A stretch of DNA of 22,617 bases from an uncultured Desulfobacterium sp. (GCA_937124525.1 CAKZLA010000440.1:1-22617); one strand, 5' to 3'. Counted from the stretch's first letter, positions 1 to 8,583 are shown. Numbers and translations: made by a program. Notes: generated by a model not told the origin, from the sequence alone.

Positions 1-1
1 A

Positions 2-418
2 TGCACCCATCTGCACAGAACTGTGCAATTGATAAAAGAGTCGAAAAATGATAAAAAAAAGTCCATCAAAGCAGGGGTGGCACTGAACCCCGGCACCCCC
101 CTTTCCACCCTTGAGTGGGTGTTGGATTCCCTTGATTTTGTCCTTATCATGAGTGTTAACCCAGGATTTGGGGGACAGTCTTTTATCCCCTCAAGTCTTA
201 AAAAAATCAAAGCCCTTGCGGACATGATCAAGGCAAAAAACAGCCAGGCCATCATCCAGGTGGATGGCGGTGTGGCCCCGGATACCATTGCCGATGTGGC
301 AAGGGCAGGCACCGAGTGTTTTGTGGCCGGTTCCGCCATTTTCAAGACGCCGGACTATACAGCCACCATCAAGGAGATGCTCCAGAAAATCCAACAAGCA
401 AAAACCCATGGGGCCTGA
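2..418 (+). CDS. rpe: Ribulose-phosphate 3-epimerase, C-terminal part (5' end outside window)
   Basis: Interconverts ribulose 5-phosphate and xylulose 5-phosphate in the cytoplasmic pentose phosphate pathway. The frame is open from base 2, so the gene enters from the left; 138 residues are visible of a family length near 220. The visible part starts with THLHRT, which fits the active-site His region of the TIM barrel. It continues with the family signature [10 protein letters not shown] at about visible residues 48-57 and the QVDGGV strand that carries the catalytic Asp. The C-terminal AGSAIF phosphate-binding loop is also present. The stop at 416-418 overlaps the next gene by 11 nt, so the two are probably translated from one message. 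Identification is firm; only the N-terminus is unseen. Confidence 0.95.
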   Translation, partial: CTHLHRTVQLIKESKNDKKKSIKAGVALNPGTPLSTLEWVLDSLDFVLIMSVNPGFGGQSFIPSSLKKIKALADMIKAKNSQAIIQVDGGVAPDTIADVARAGTECFVAGSAIFKTPDYTATIKEMLQKIQQAKTHGA

Positions 419-1229
419 TCTTCTCATTGCCGTGGCAACCCCCATGGAGGTTGCCCCCTTTCTGGCATTGTCCACGGTGACCCATCGCCGGACAATGCCC
501 GGGGGAATTCCCGTGGTCACGGCCCAGCTTGGGAACATCAGGTTCCAGGTGATCATCACAGGGCCCGGCATGGTGAACACCGCCCTGGCCCTGGGCAGCT
601 ACCTGGGGCACCATCGCCCCCAACTGATCATTCAAACAGGCATTGCCGGATTTTTCCACCAAAAAGGGTTTTCCATGGGAGGTATTGGACTTGCCACGGC
701 AGAAACCAATATCCACTGCGGGGTGGAAAACCCGGAACAGGGGGAGGCTCTTCATCCCCTGCCCTTTTCCCTCACCGGCACCCCCATGGAGGGCAGTGAC
801 GGGCAACTTGCCATGCACCCGGGACTTATCAACACGGCCAGGGCACAAATCACCCAGAATTTTTTATCAGGCCGGGTTCTGCCGGGTATAAACCCAATGA
901 AAATGTCTTACCCCCCCGCCTGCCCGGTGGTCACCGGCCCTTTTATCACCGTTTCCACCATCACCGCCAGAAAGACCACCGTTGCCCGCCTTTCCAGGAC
1001 CTATACCCCCGTCATGGAAGCCATGGAGGGGATGGCCTCAGCCCAGGTAGCATGCCGTTATGGCGTTCCTTTCCTGGAGATCCGTTCCGGCTCAAACCTG
1101 GTGGGAACCCGCAACAAGGCCGACTGGGATATCCCCCTGGCAGTGAAGCGTATTGCCATGGCCCTGGCTGCACTTTTTGACTCAGGAGAACCATTTTGGA
1201 CACACAAAACACCCCGAAACCCCACTTGA
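408..1229 (+). CDS. mqnB: Futalosine hydrolase (menaquinone biosynthesis)
   Basis: Predicted to cleave futalosine to dehypoxanthine futalosine plus hypoxanthine in the alternative (futalosine) menaquinone route, in the cytoplasm. The 273-residue protein has the MTAN/nucleoside-phosphorylase fold pattern. An N-terminal [11 protein letters not shown] strand is followed by the TGPGMVNTA loop and IIQTGIAG. The nucleoside-binding [12 protein letters not shown] motif (M206, E207) comes next, then [21 protein letters not shown] near residues 220-240; that last stretch favours futalosine hydrolase over methylthioadenosine nucleosidase. The frame is open further upstream, but ATG 408 begins at the conserved N-terminus and overlaps rpe by 11 nt. 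It overlaps the next gene by 34 nt. Other mqn genes are not in the window. Confidence 0.85.
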   Translation: MGPDLLIAVATPMEVAPFLALSTVTHRRTMPGGIPVVTAQLGNIRFQVIITGPGMVNTALALGSYLGHHRPQLIIQTGIAGFFHQKGFSMGGIGLATAETNIHCGVENPEQGEALHPLPFSLTGTPMEGSDGQLAMHPGLINTARAQITQNFLSGRVLPGINPMKMSYPPACPVVTGPFITVSTITARKTTVARLSRTYTPVMEAMEGMASAQVACRYGVPFLEIRSGSNLVGTRNKADWDIPLAVKRIAMALAALFDSGEPFWTHKTPRNPT

Positions 1230-2293
1230 CCATTGCCCATTATTTTCTTTTTTTATTGCTGTTCATGGCGCTTTTTTTAAGCTATCAGATGATGAAAACC
1301 TACCTTGATCCGGTGATCATTGCCGTCATCCTTGCGGTGCTGTCCAGACCTGTGTATCAATGGTTAAAAATTAAATGCAAGGGCCGAAAAAAAACTGCGG
1401 CCTTACTCTCCTGTCTTATGCTGATCCTGTTGATCATCATCCCGCTTTCCCTGGTATTCCTGGCCGTGATCAAACAGGGGATACTCTCCTTTAATGCCAT
1501 TAACCAATGGGTTGCCCAGGGAAACATTGAAAAACTTACCCAGACCCCCTTGGTGTCCAAAATGGTGACCTTGTCCCAGGAGTACATAAAGGAAAGCCTG
1601 TTAAAGGAAATTGATTTCAACTCAATCATGATCACCGTCACCTCCCATGCCGGGGAGTTGCTGATGAACCAGGGAAAAGACATCATCGGCAATATCTCGT
1701 CGGTGGTGGGAAAATTTTTCCTCATGAGCTTTGTGTTTTTCTTTACCATCCAGGACCAGGAGAAAAATTTTCAATACATCTCCCACCTCATTCCCCTTTC
1801 CACTGCCCATGAAAAAATCGTGGTAAAAAAAATAAAAGCCGTTGCAAAATCTGCCCTGCTGGGCACCTTGGTTACCTCGGCCTCCCAGGGTCTTGCCGGT
1901 GGCATTGCTTTTAGCATCTGTGGACTTCCCGGCGTGTTCTGGGGAGCCATGATGACCTTTGCCTCACTGATTCCCGTTGTGGGCACGGCCCTGATATGGG
2001 TACCGGCGGCCATCTGGCTTTTCATTTCAGGCTCCTGGTACCATGGGATCTTCATGGTAATATGGTCTGTGGTGGTGGTGGGGATGATTGACAACCTGGT
2101 GCGGCCCCTTTTCATGAAGGGATCGGCAGACATGAGTACATTACTGATCTTTTTCTCCATCCTGGGGGGTATCAATTACTTTGGTCTCACCGGCCTTTTG
2201 TACGGGCCCATGGTATTTGGCCTGACCCTGGTACTGCTCTATATTTACGACCTGGAGTTCCAGAGCTTCCTGGACCATCAGGACCAAAGTTAA
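1196..2293 (+). CDS. AI-2E family transporter (PF01594-type membrane protein)
   Basis: Polytopic inner-membrane protein of 365 residues, the usual length for the AI-2E/PerM family. A hydrophobic hairpin fills residues ~14-45, with another segment at ~65-90. A soluble stretch spans ~95-150. Four to five closely spaced helices follow to the end, including GLTGLLYGPMVFGLTLVLLY. Substrate cannot be told from sequence: members range from autoinducer-2 export (TqsA) to Na+/H+ antiport. The start is a TTG at 1196, supported by AGGAG at 1184-1188 with a 7-nt spacer; the first ATG is 70 nt further on, inside the first membrane segment. It lies within the end of mqnB, which suggests translational coupling in the rpe-mqnB operon, although a functional link to those enzymes is not evident. 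Confidence 0.85.
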   Translation: MDTQNTPKPHLTIAHYFLFLLLFMALFLSYQMMKTYLDPVIIAVILAVLSRPVYQWLKIKCKGRKKTAALLSCLMLILLIIIPLSLVFLAVIKQGILSFNAINQWVAQGNIEKLTQTPLVSKMVTLSQEYIKESLLKEIDFNSIMITVTSHAGELLMNQGKDIIGNISSVVGKFFLMSFVFFFTIQDQEKNFQYISHLIPLSTAHEKIVVKKIKAVAKSALLGTLVTSASQGLAGGIAFSICGLPGVFWGAMMTFASLIPVVGTALIWVPAAIWLFISGSWYHGIFMVIWSVVVVGMIDNLVRPLFMKGSADMSTLLIFFSILGGINYFGLTGLLYGPMVFGLTLVLLYIYDLEFQSFLDHQDQS

Positions 2294-2303
2294 GGGTCTT
2301 TAA

Positions 2304-2332
2304 TTGCGCATTTTAAACCAAGGGTATATACT
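2304..2332 (+). promoter_or_regulatory. Candidate sigma70 promoter for the CBS-domain gene
   Basis: TATACT at 2327-2332 matches five of six consensus -10 bases. It lies 17 nt after a poor -35 (TTGCGC at 2304-2309). It is in the 108-bp gap between the AI-2E gene and the CBS gene, giving a leader of about 60 nt. Seen by eye only. Confidence 0.4.
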
Positions 2333-2401
2333 TCAATAAAAACACCACAACAGTACCCACTACCCAGTAGCAAATTCTATCTATCACCAGGGAGGTGCAC
2401 A

Positions 2402-2857
2402 ATGAAAACCGCCAAAGAGATCATGGAAAAAGAGGTAATCTCAGTAAGCCCGGACACCGACATCAGCCAGGCCGTGGAAATTCTGCTAAACAACCACATC
2501 AATGGCGTACCAGTAGTGGATGAAGGTGGTGTACTCAAGGGTATTTTGTGCCAAAGCGACCTGATCTTCCAGCAGAAAAACATATCTCTGCCCCCCATCC
2601 TCACCTTTCTGGACGGCATAATTCCCCTGTCATCATCTAAAAAAATGGAACAGGAAATGAAAAAGATGGCCGCAAGCACAGTGGCCCAGGCCATGGTGGT
2701 AGATCCCGTCACCGTGACACCTGATACCCCCATCAGTGACATTGCAATGCTCATGGTTGAAAAACATTTTCATACCATACCGGTGGTAAAGGATGGCAAA
2801 GTGGTGGGAATTGTGGGGAAGGAAGATGTGCTGAAAACTTTGATCAACAAGGCTTGA
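2402..2857 (+). CDS. Tandem CBS-domain protein
   Basis: A 151-residue cytoplasmic protein made almost only of two CBS motifs, the size of stand-alone CBS-pair proteins that sense adenosine nucleotides. CBS1 runs from about residue 6 (AKEIMEKEVISVSPDTDISQ) with the NGVPVVDEGGVLKGILCQSDL strand-turn near 38-58. CBS2 runs from about 94 (VAQAMVVDPVTVTPDTPISD) to IPVVKDGKVVGIVGKEDVL. About 35 residues of linker separate them. GGAGGTG at 2391-2397, a few bases before ATG 2402, is a strong ribosome-binding site. The gene probably has its own promoter and ends 1 nt from the convergent AMMECR1 gene. No effector domain is attached, so partner and ligand are unknown. Confidence 0.9.
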   Translation: MKTAKEIMEKEVISVSPDTDISQAVEILLNNHINGVPVVDEGGVLKGILCQSDLIFQQKNISLPPILTFLDGIIPLSSSKKMEQEMKKMAASTVAQAMVVDPVTVTPDTPISDIAMLMVEKHFHTIPVVKDGKVVGIVGKEDVLKTLINKA

Positions 2858-2876
2858 GCTAAAAGCCCTTTTCTTT
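2851..2876 (+). terminator. Weak candidate terminator after the CBS-domain gene
   Basis: A 5-bp stem (GGCTT 2851-2855 with AAGCC 2863-2867) overlaps the stop codon and is followed by CTTTTCTTT. The stem is short and lies in both convergent genes, so support is modest. Confidence 0.25.
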
Positions 2877-3461
2877 AAAGGAGTGAGCAGTGTATGTCTG
2901 AATGGTGATATCGCTCTCTTTCCAGGCATGGGAGGACAAGCCTGCCTTGCGGCACAGGTGCTCCAGAAAGACGTCCGGCTCCGGGAGTTGATCCCACACC
3001 TGGGGTAAAAAAGTTGCCTTGGCCCCGTGCTTTTCAAGAATCACCCCATGGATGCCGGGTTTGAGTTTTTTCTTGAGATCTTCCGGCTCGGTATAGTCCA
3101 TGGTCCTGGGTGGTGTCAACACGCTGATCTCCATGTCAATTTCTAAAAATTCTTTTTGGGTCAAGGCTGGGAATCTGGGGTCATGAAAAGCTGCATGCCG
3201 GGCATTTTCAACGACCTCCTTTGCAAGGGACATCACCGGCTCCAAAGTACCAATACATCCTCTGAGTTCTCCGCGGTGGTGGAGGGTCACAAACACCCCC
3301 ATTTTTTTTTCCAGCAGATGGGTCTGGGTATCCGGTGCCAAAGACGGCTCATTGAAATCCCCTTCCCCCAACTCTGCGGCAATGGCATTCCTGGCCATTG
3401 CCAGCAACAGCTTGCCCAGATGTTCCGGAAATCCATCAGATGCTGATTTTTTATGATCCAT
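2859..3461 (-). CDS. AMMECR1-family protein (AmmeMemoRadiSam system protein A)
   Basis: A 200-residue cytoplasmic protein that spans the AMMECR1 domain (PF01871). The hallmark LRGCIG is at residues 66-71, followed by TLEP. Further conserved segments are the AAFHDPRFPALT stretch, the ISVLTPP strand and a GIHGVILEKHGAKATFLPQVWDQLP block. In many prokaryotes this protein is encoded with a Memo-like protein and a radical SAM enzyme; neither is next to it here, and the biochemical role of the family is not settled. A TTG lies directly before the ATG; I chose ATG 3461 because GAGAG sits 8 nt upstream. The stop is 1 nt from the CBS gene on the other strand. It may be cotranscribed from the phosphatase gene 130 nt upstream. 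Confidence 0.88.
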   Translation of the reverse strand: MDHKKSASDGFPEHLGKLLLAMARNAIAAELGEGDFNEPSLAPDTQTHLLEKKMGVFVTLHHRGELRGCIGTLEPVMSLAKEVVENARHAAFHDPRFPALTQKEFLEIDMEISVLTPPRTMDYTEPEDLKKKLKPGIHGVILEKHGAKATFLPQVWDQLPEPDVFLEHLCRKAGLSSHAWKESDITIQTYTAHSFKEKGF

Positions 3462-3523
3462 CAATGATTCTCTCTTCCATAATTTAAGGTTTGGCAGGAA
3501 AATTATTTGATATCCATTTCGCG

Positions 3524-3579
3524 CTTGATCACAACACCGGTCACCAAATCGTTACAGGCGGATGGTGTTGTGATTCAAG
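3524..3579. repeat. Long imperfect inverted repeat between the AMMECR1 and phosphatase genes
   Basis: CTTGATCACAACACC (3524-3538) pairs with GGTGTTGTGATTCAAG (3564-3579). One base is bulged, giving a 15-bp stem around a 25-nt loop. No T-run follows on either strand, so it is not an ordinary intrinsic terminator. It lies just beyond the phosphatase stop codon. Confidence 0.6.
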
Positions 3580-3591
3580 TCTTGCATTTCC

Positions 3592-4779
3592 CTATCCCTT
3601 AAATTCAATGCCCAAAAGGGAAATGTCATCATTGGGTGCCAATCCATTTCCAAAGGTGTTGACCCCCTTGAGGATATCATCCAGGGTTTGGGACAGGGGT
3701 CTTCCCATGCCAGCAATGAGCTGGTGAAAAAAACGCTTCTCACCAAAAAAATTGCCTTGATCATCCTGATATTCAGGAATCCCATCCGTGTACAGAAAAA
3801 GTCGATCCCCGGGATTGAGTATGGCCCGGCCCTCGTCAAAGGGCATCACCCCTCCCATGCCGATGATGGTTCCCCCCTGGTCCAGAAATTCGGTGGAGCC
3901 GTCTTTTCTGACAATAACAGGGTGGGGGTGGGCCGCATTGCTGTAAACAATGGCCCCGGTTTTAATGTTCAGGACCATATAGCTCATGGTGAAATATTTA
4001 TCAAACCGTTCCATGGGATATAGTGTATCCAACTCCTCAAGCACCGTCGCAGGAGAAGAAATTTCGTAATAAGGGGGAGATGCAATGATCTGCTTTAAAA
4101 TAAATCCCGCATGGGGAAAGAGCATCTGGGACACGGAAACCGCCACCATGGCTGCAGGAACCCCATGCCCGCTTACGTCAAGTATATACACCGCAAGGTG
4201 GGATTCATCCAGGCGGAAAACATTGAAGATATCTCCACCAATATCCTGGCAGGGAAGAAATTTCCAGGCAATGTCCAGGGAATTCACATCCGGGATAACA
4301 TGGGGTAAAAGAGTTTGCTGAATGGCACCTGCGGCCTTGAGATCGGCATCAATGAGTTTTTGCTTTTCCACCAGGGCGTTGTTGGCATCCATCAGGTTCT
4401 GGTTCAACCGTCGGATCTCCAGCTGGGAATTAACCCTTGCAAGGACCTCTCCCTGGTCAAAGGGTTTGGTCATATAATCACTGCCCCCCAGAGTCAGCCC
4501 CTTAATCTTATCCTGGGTTTCGGTTTTGGCGGACAGAAAGATAATGGGTGTTGCCGCAAACTGTTCTTGAGCTTTCAACTGTCGACAGACCTCATACCCA
4601 TCTTTCAAAGGCATCATGACATCCAGCAGAATCAAGTCGGGCATGATTTCTCCGGCCATGGATACAGCCTCTTCCCCATCCTGGGCCTCAAAAAGAAGAT
4701 ACCCCTTTTTTTCAAGGATCATGATCAACAATTTTCGATTGACTGCGTTATCGTCAACAATTAATATTTTTTCAACCAT
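3592..4779 (-). CDS. Response regulator with PP2C/SpoIIE-type serine phosphatase output
   Basis: A 395-residue cytoplasmic signalling protein of the RsbU class. The receiver domain covers residues 1-120. Its acidic pair is D9/D10 in VDDN, the phospho-acceptor is D53 in LILLDVMMP, the switch residue is S83 in FLSAK, and K105 is in the TKPF loop. A heptad-like linker at 125-165 (LEIRRLNQNLMDANNALVEKQ) precedes the phosphatase domain at ~175-395. Metal-binding acids are visible in DIGGDIF, DVSGHG and the C-terminal LYTDGIPE, so it should be active. Such proteins dephosphorylate an anti-sigma-antagonist (STAS) protein, but no STAS or anti-sigma kinase gene is adjacent. ATG 4779 is chosen for its GAGG Shine-Dalgarno and because the longer frame would begin inside the predicted -10 element. 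Confidence 0.92.
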   Translation of the reverse strand: MVEKILIVDDNAVNRKLLIMILEKKGYLLFEAQDGEEAVSMAGEIMPDLILLDVMMPLKDGYEVCRQLKAQEQFAATPIIFLSAKTETQDKIKGLTLGGSDYMTKPFDQGEVLARVNSQLEIRRLNQNLMDANNALVEKQKLIDADLKAAGAIQQTLLPHVIPDVNSLDIAWKFLPCQDIGGDIFNVFRLDESHLAVYILDVSGHGVPAAMVAVSVSQMLFPHAGFILKQIIASPPYYEISSPATVLEELDTLYPMERFDKYFTMSYMVLNIKTGAIVYSNAAHPHPVIVRKDGSTEFLDQGGTIIGMGGVMPFDEGRAILNPGDRLFLYTDGIPEYQDDQGNFFGEKRFFHQLIAGMGRPLSQTLDDILKGVNTFGNGLAPNDDISLLGIEFKG

Positions 4780-4930
4780 GGAAACCTCATTTTCGCATCT
4801 TTGTTGAATCACCGAGTCTTGATGACAGAATTTAGATATCTGTACCACAATGTTTTTTTTTTCTCCACCAGCAATTATAGTTTTAGCTGTCCGGGGTAAT
4901 ACACGGGTCTTCTGGGAAGGGATTAGCAAC

Positions 4931-4939
4931 ATTATACCA
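4931..4939 (-). promoter_or_regulatory. Extended -10 promoter for the response regulator/phosphatase gene
   Basis: On the minus strand TGGTATAAT forms a perfect -10 with the extended TGn element. No good -35 is found, as is common for extended -10 promoters. Transcription would start near 4924, giving a ~145-nt leader before ATG 4779. Confidence 0.5.
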
Positions 4940-5059
4940 TTGGATTATTCGATGTGTCGTGACTGACATAGCCGTTATTAACAAAAGCGCCATAACCCAA
5001 TCTTGCCCCCTTCCGGCTTTTGAGCCAAAACTAAAATTGTTATTTTTCCACTAATTTAC

Positions 5060-5088
5060 TTGACATCCCAGTTAAGCCTATATAGAAG
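5060..5088 (+). promoter_or_regulatory. Candidate sigma70 promoter for NAD-glutamate dehydrogenase
   Basis: A perfect -35 TTGACA (5060-5065) is followed by TATATAGAAG at 5079-5088. Possible -10 hexamers are TATAGA (15-nt spacer) or TAGAAG (17-nt spacer), both imperfect. The start site would be near 5095. Confidence 0.4.
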
Positions 5089-5362
5089 ACACCCGTGTAT
5101 GAGCAGACATGATATAAGTGATGCTTGGTTCTAATTTCGACCATGCGGGGCAGTCCATGATTTCCTCAAATGGCAGATATTAACAATGTTAAAACCAACG
5201 CCCTGAAAATTGGTGTTCCATCCCCCTTCGTTACAATGGCGTATCGGAGGATAAACAAAAAGATGACATCTGTTTTTGTTATGCCTGCTCCCGCAAAAAT
5301 CAAGTTTTTTTTTCAACGTATTCAGTGTGATCACTTTAATTTTTTTATCAACGAGGATGAAA

Positions 5363-8300
5363 ATGAAGATCAGACAAAAAGAGTGCATGGGAAAACTCGC
5401 CAGCTGTCCCACCACCATTTCCGAAGGTAGCTACATCATCAATCAGGCAAAGGACGTGAACCTTGATCCCGGGGTATTGTACGAAACGGTCATTGATTTG
5501 GCATCGGAAGGGTTAATCACCTCAACGGCCATCAACATGGCCGCGGGCATTCTGGTAAGTGAGCTTGCGCTTCCCAATTATTTCTTTGAAAACATCACCA
5601 AGGAGTCCCTGCGGCATATCCTTTCCTCCATTGCCATGAGCATTAAGTGCCAGGATGGGTGTGTGGGGTTATCCGGCCGGGTGGCTCACATCGATTTTAA
5701 TCTTGAACAGGGCACCAACATCCAGCGGGTCCGCATTGCCACCGAAGAGACAAGGGACGCCATGGAAGAGCTGCTTGCCCCCTTTCTTTCCGGCAGACGT
5801 CGGGAATATTACTACTCTCCTGAAAGTAAGTATTATACCTATATTATCCGGCCCGAAACCGTTCAAGATTACCAGGAAACGGCCTTTGAAGAGTCAAAAT
5901 TTCTTTACCATCTCTCCGGCGACCACAAAGACACCCCTGCTGTCACCCGCCAACGGTATGAGAGCATTCTAAGGGAATCTGAAAATGCCATCTCCCCCTT
6001 GATTGAGGTATTTAATCTTCCGGAAACCGGCGAAACACGCCTGATGTTCAACAGCGATTTTGAAATGCCCCAGTTGCCGGTGCTTCGCAAACTGTTCCAG
6101 GACCACGACCTGATCCTGGGTCGGGCTTACTGGGAACCCTATTGCGGAAAATCCCAGGCACACTCTTCCATCTGTTCCCTGTACACCCGGGGGGAACTGT
6201 CCAGAAAAAAAGAGACCGCACTTCTCAAAGATCTGTATGCCTACCTGGCAATGAGCATCACTGACATGACCGATCTTTATGTGGAGGGTCAACTCTCTTT
6301 TAAACAGATGCTCTTTGGGGGCAATGCCGTTGATTTCACCCACATGTTCATCTTCAAAGAGAGCAAAAATCTGGTGGACCGGGAGATCATGTCCAGCCTC
6401 ACCAGTCCGGATCATAAAGAGGCATATGCTGGCAGAATCCATGATGCCAATAAGTCCACCTATGTTTATGAAACCATCCTTGAGACGGCCAAGAAAAATC
6501 CCGACTTGATTCAATTTCTTTATACCCTTTTTGAAAACCGTTTTAATCCCTCCCGGAACAACCGCCTCTCCGCCGATGCCCTGGAGATGAAGTTCAAGGA
6601 ATTTGAGAAACTCATTGCAGTACGGTTCATTGATTTTAGTCTGGGGTATGAAATTTTTCGTTTCATGTTCAAAATAATCACCAATACCTTGAAAACCAAT
6701 TTTTACAAGGATATTAAACGATCCTATGCCTTCCGCCTGGACAATGCCATTTTGGATCCCATTGTGTTCAGCCAGACGGTGTACGGCATATTCTATGTCA
6801 ATGGTCATTATGCCTGCGGCACCCACCTGCGGGCCGGAGACATTGCCAGGGGCGGTCTTCGCATGATCCGTGTGTCTGAGGCCAACCACTCCACGGAACT
6901 TGACAATGTGGTGATGCTCAACTACGCCCTGGGTGCCAAGGCCCAGCGTCTGAAGCACAAGGATATCTGCGAAAGCGGCTCCAAGGGCGTTGTGGTGCCC
7001 CATCCCAGTTATGCCGGGTGCAGTATGGATGCCCTGTACGATTACACCGAAGGCATCATGGATCTGATGCTCACCGGCAGTCAGGTTGTGGATTACCTGG
7101 GTCATCCCGAAATGATCTTTTTCGGACCCGATGAGGGCACCGCTCCCCTAATGGACGCCGTGGCCCTGAGAGCCCGGGAGCGGGGATACAAGCACTGGCG
7201 CACCATCACCACGGGGAAAAGCTTTGGTATTCCCCATGACACCTATGGCATGCTGGAAACCGGAGAGCTGTTCGGGCTCCTGGACAAAAAAGACAAGGGC
7301 ACTGAGTTGCAGGTTGACGGAGAGTCCATTGTCACCACCCCGGACATGGAAAAAATCTACGATGTCATTGGGGGACGAATCAAACAAAGCGGCATGACCA
7401 CCACCTGTGTCATGGGGGCCTTCCGCACCCTGATTAAGCATTATGACGCCAAGGAAGAAGAGCTTAATCTCATGATCACCGGCGGACCCGACGGAGATCT
7501 GGGTGCCAATGAGATCCAGTGCTATAAAGGCAAAATCTGCCTGCTCATTGATGGGGGCTCCATCCTGTTTGATCCCCAGGGACTGGACAAAAAAGAACTG
7601 ATGAAAATAGCCTTCATGCGCCATACGGCCCCCCGGGCCAATTCCCTTGCCTATCCCATGGACAAACTCAGTGAAAATGGCTTCATGGTACGCTTGGGGG
7701 CCAAAGAGATCACCCTTCCCGACGGCACCTATATTGAAGATGGAACCATTTTCCACAAAACCTTTCTAACCAATGAAGAAAACCGGAAATTCATTGAGCA
7801 GGCCAACATTGAAGCCTTTATTCCCTGTGGAGGGTTCAAGGACACCATAAACCATGGCAATGTCCATGATTTTCTCAATAATTTCCAAGAACTTCGTTTT
7901 ATTGTGGAAGGGGCCAACGTCTTTTTTGATGATTCGGCCCGGAGGCACATTGCCACGGCCTCAAAGATAAAGGAGATCAAAGACTCCACCGCCAACAAGG
8001 GCGGGGTGTTCAGCTCCTCCATTGCCGAGGTGTTGACAGGTTTTTTGTTCAACGATGATTATGAAACAAGACTGTTGGAGGACAAGGCCACCCGGTGGGG
8101 CCTCATCCGTGATATCATTGAGCTTGTGGAAAAATATTCCCGCCTGGAAACCGGCATGCTCATTAAAATCCACGAGGCCGATCCCCTGGTACCCCTGTTC
8201 AGTCTTTCAGAACAGACCAGTGAGCAAATATTTAAATTGCAGGATATTTTTGAGAATAATATCTCAAGCCTTGTGGAAAACCAGGAGCTGGTGTGGCAGA

Positions 8301-8518
8301 TCATGGAACATTATATCCCGTCCATGCTCATTGCCAAGCTGGGAAGAGATAATATCATGGAATTGCTGGCCACCCCGGAGATGGTGGCCTATAGAAATAC
8401 CATTATCACCAAAAAACTGGCCTCCATGGCATTTTATAAATATGGCCTTGACTGGGATGAGTTTATTGGAAAGGTGGAAACTGATTTTGATAAAACGGTT
8501 AATACCATTATGGAATAA
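5363..8518 (+). CDS. NAD-specific glutamate dehydrogenase, large (~115-kDa) class
   Basis: Oxidative deamination of glutamate to 2-oxoglutarate and ammonia with NAD+, in the cytoplasm. The 1051-residue protein fits the 115-kDa class, between the ~450-residue hexameric and ~1600-residue bacterial forms. The N-terminal ~490 residues are a family-specific regulatory region. The catalytic core begins near residue 495 with RAGDIARGGLRMIRVSE, and substrate-site lysines lie in GAKAQRLKHKD (~525-535). GPDEGTAPLMDA follows, then GKSFGIPHDTYG. The nucleotide-binding turn TGGPDGDLGANEI is at ~705-718, and VEGANVFFDD is near 850. ATG 5363 is chosen because GAGGA lies 5 nt upstream; ATG 5357 and an upstream TTG at 5276 are alternatives. 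It is monocistronic, with its own promoter and a strong terminator. Confidence 0.92.
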   Translation: MKIRQKECMGKLASCPTTISEGSYIINQAKDVNLDPGVLYETVIDLASEGLITSTAINMAAGILVSELALPNYFFENITKESLRHILSSIAMSIKCQDGCVGLSGRVAHIDFNLEQGTNIQRVRIATEETRDAMEELLAPFLSGRRREYYYSPESKYYTYIIRPETVQDYQETAFEESKFLYHLSGDHKDTPAVTRQRYESILRESENAISPLIEVFNLPETGETRLMFNSDFEMPQLPVLRKLFQDHDLILGRAYWEPYCGKSQAHSSICSLYTRGELSRKKETALLKDLYAYLAMSITDMTDLYVEGQLSFKQMLFGGNAVDFTHMFIFKESKNLVDREIMSSLTSPDHKEAYAGRIHDANKSTYVYETILETAKKNPDLIQFLYTLFENRFNPSRNNRLSADALEMKFKEFEKLIAVRFIDFSLGYEIFRFMFKIITNTLKTNFYKDIKRSYAFRLDNAILDPIVFSQTVYGIFYVNGHYACGTHLRAGDIARGGLRMIRVSEANHSTELDNVVMLNYALGAKAQRLKHKDICESGSKGVVVPHPSYAGCSMDALYDYTEGIMDLMLTGSQVVDYLGHPEMIFFGPDEGTAPLMDAVALRARERGYKHWRTITTGKSFGIPHDTYGMLETGELFGLLDKKDKGTELQVDGESIVTTPDMEKIYDVIGGRIKQSGMTTTCVMGAFRTLIKHYDAKEEELNLMITGGPDGDLGANEIQCYKGKICLLIDGGSILFDPQGLDKKELMKIAFMRHTAPRANSLAYPMDKLSENGFMVRLGAKEITLPDGTYIEDGTIFHKTFLTNEENRKFIEQANIEAFIPCGGFKDTINHGNVHDFLNNFQELRFIVEGANVFFDDSARRHIATASKIKEIKDSTANKGGVFSSSIAEVLTGFLFNDDYETRLLEDKATRWGLIRDIIELVEKYSRLETGMLIKIHEADPLVPLFSLSEQTSEQIFKLQDIFENNISSLVENQELVWQIMEHYIPSMLIAKLGRDNIMELLATPEMVAYRNTIITKKLASMAFYKYGLDWDEFIGKVETDFDKTVNTIME

Positions 8519-8583
8519 TTTATTCTCCACATTTAAGAGCGCAGCATAATAGATTGGCTTACAATTAAGCATCCGATATAAAG

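Larger units (their letters stand above)
4780..5362. other. Divergent control region between phosphatase and glutamate dehydrogenase genes
   Basis: About 580 bp without a convincing gene. It holds a minus-strand promoter near 4931 and a plus-strand promoter near 5060, with AT-rich sequence between them. A GGCT-TTTG-AGCC mini-hairpin lies near 5023. The leader before glutamate dehydrogenase is unusually long, about 270 nt. An 86-codon frame (5170-5430, +) is open through it, but its ATG lacks a ribosome-binding site and its product looks compositionally random. Confidence 0.6.

Noticed and set aside
369..848. 159-codon minus-strand frame over rpe/mqnB
   Set aside because: Antisense to two recognisable enzymes; His/Gly-rich translation typical of a shadow frame.
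4779..4932. N-terminal extension of the response regulator to 4932
   Set aside because: The longer start lies within the predicted -10 element and precedes the conserved receiver start by 51 residues with no domain; ATG 4779 has a good ribosome-binding site.
5170..5430. 86-codon frame ahead of glutamate dehydrogenase
   Set aside because: No ribosome-binding site at its ATG, odd composition, overlaps the enzyme start in another frame, and no family resemblance. Kept only as part of the leader observation.
5969..7105. 378-codon minus-strand frame inside glutamate dehydrogenase
   Set aside because: It lies fully antisense to a strongly conserved catalytic region, and its translation (rich in His, Gly, Ile) has no domain sense. 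It is the usual shadow of a GC-biased coding strand.
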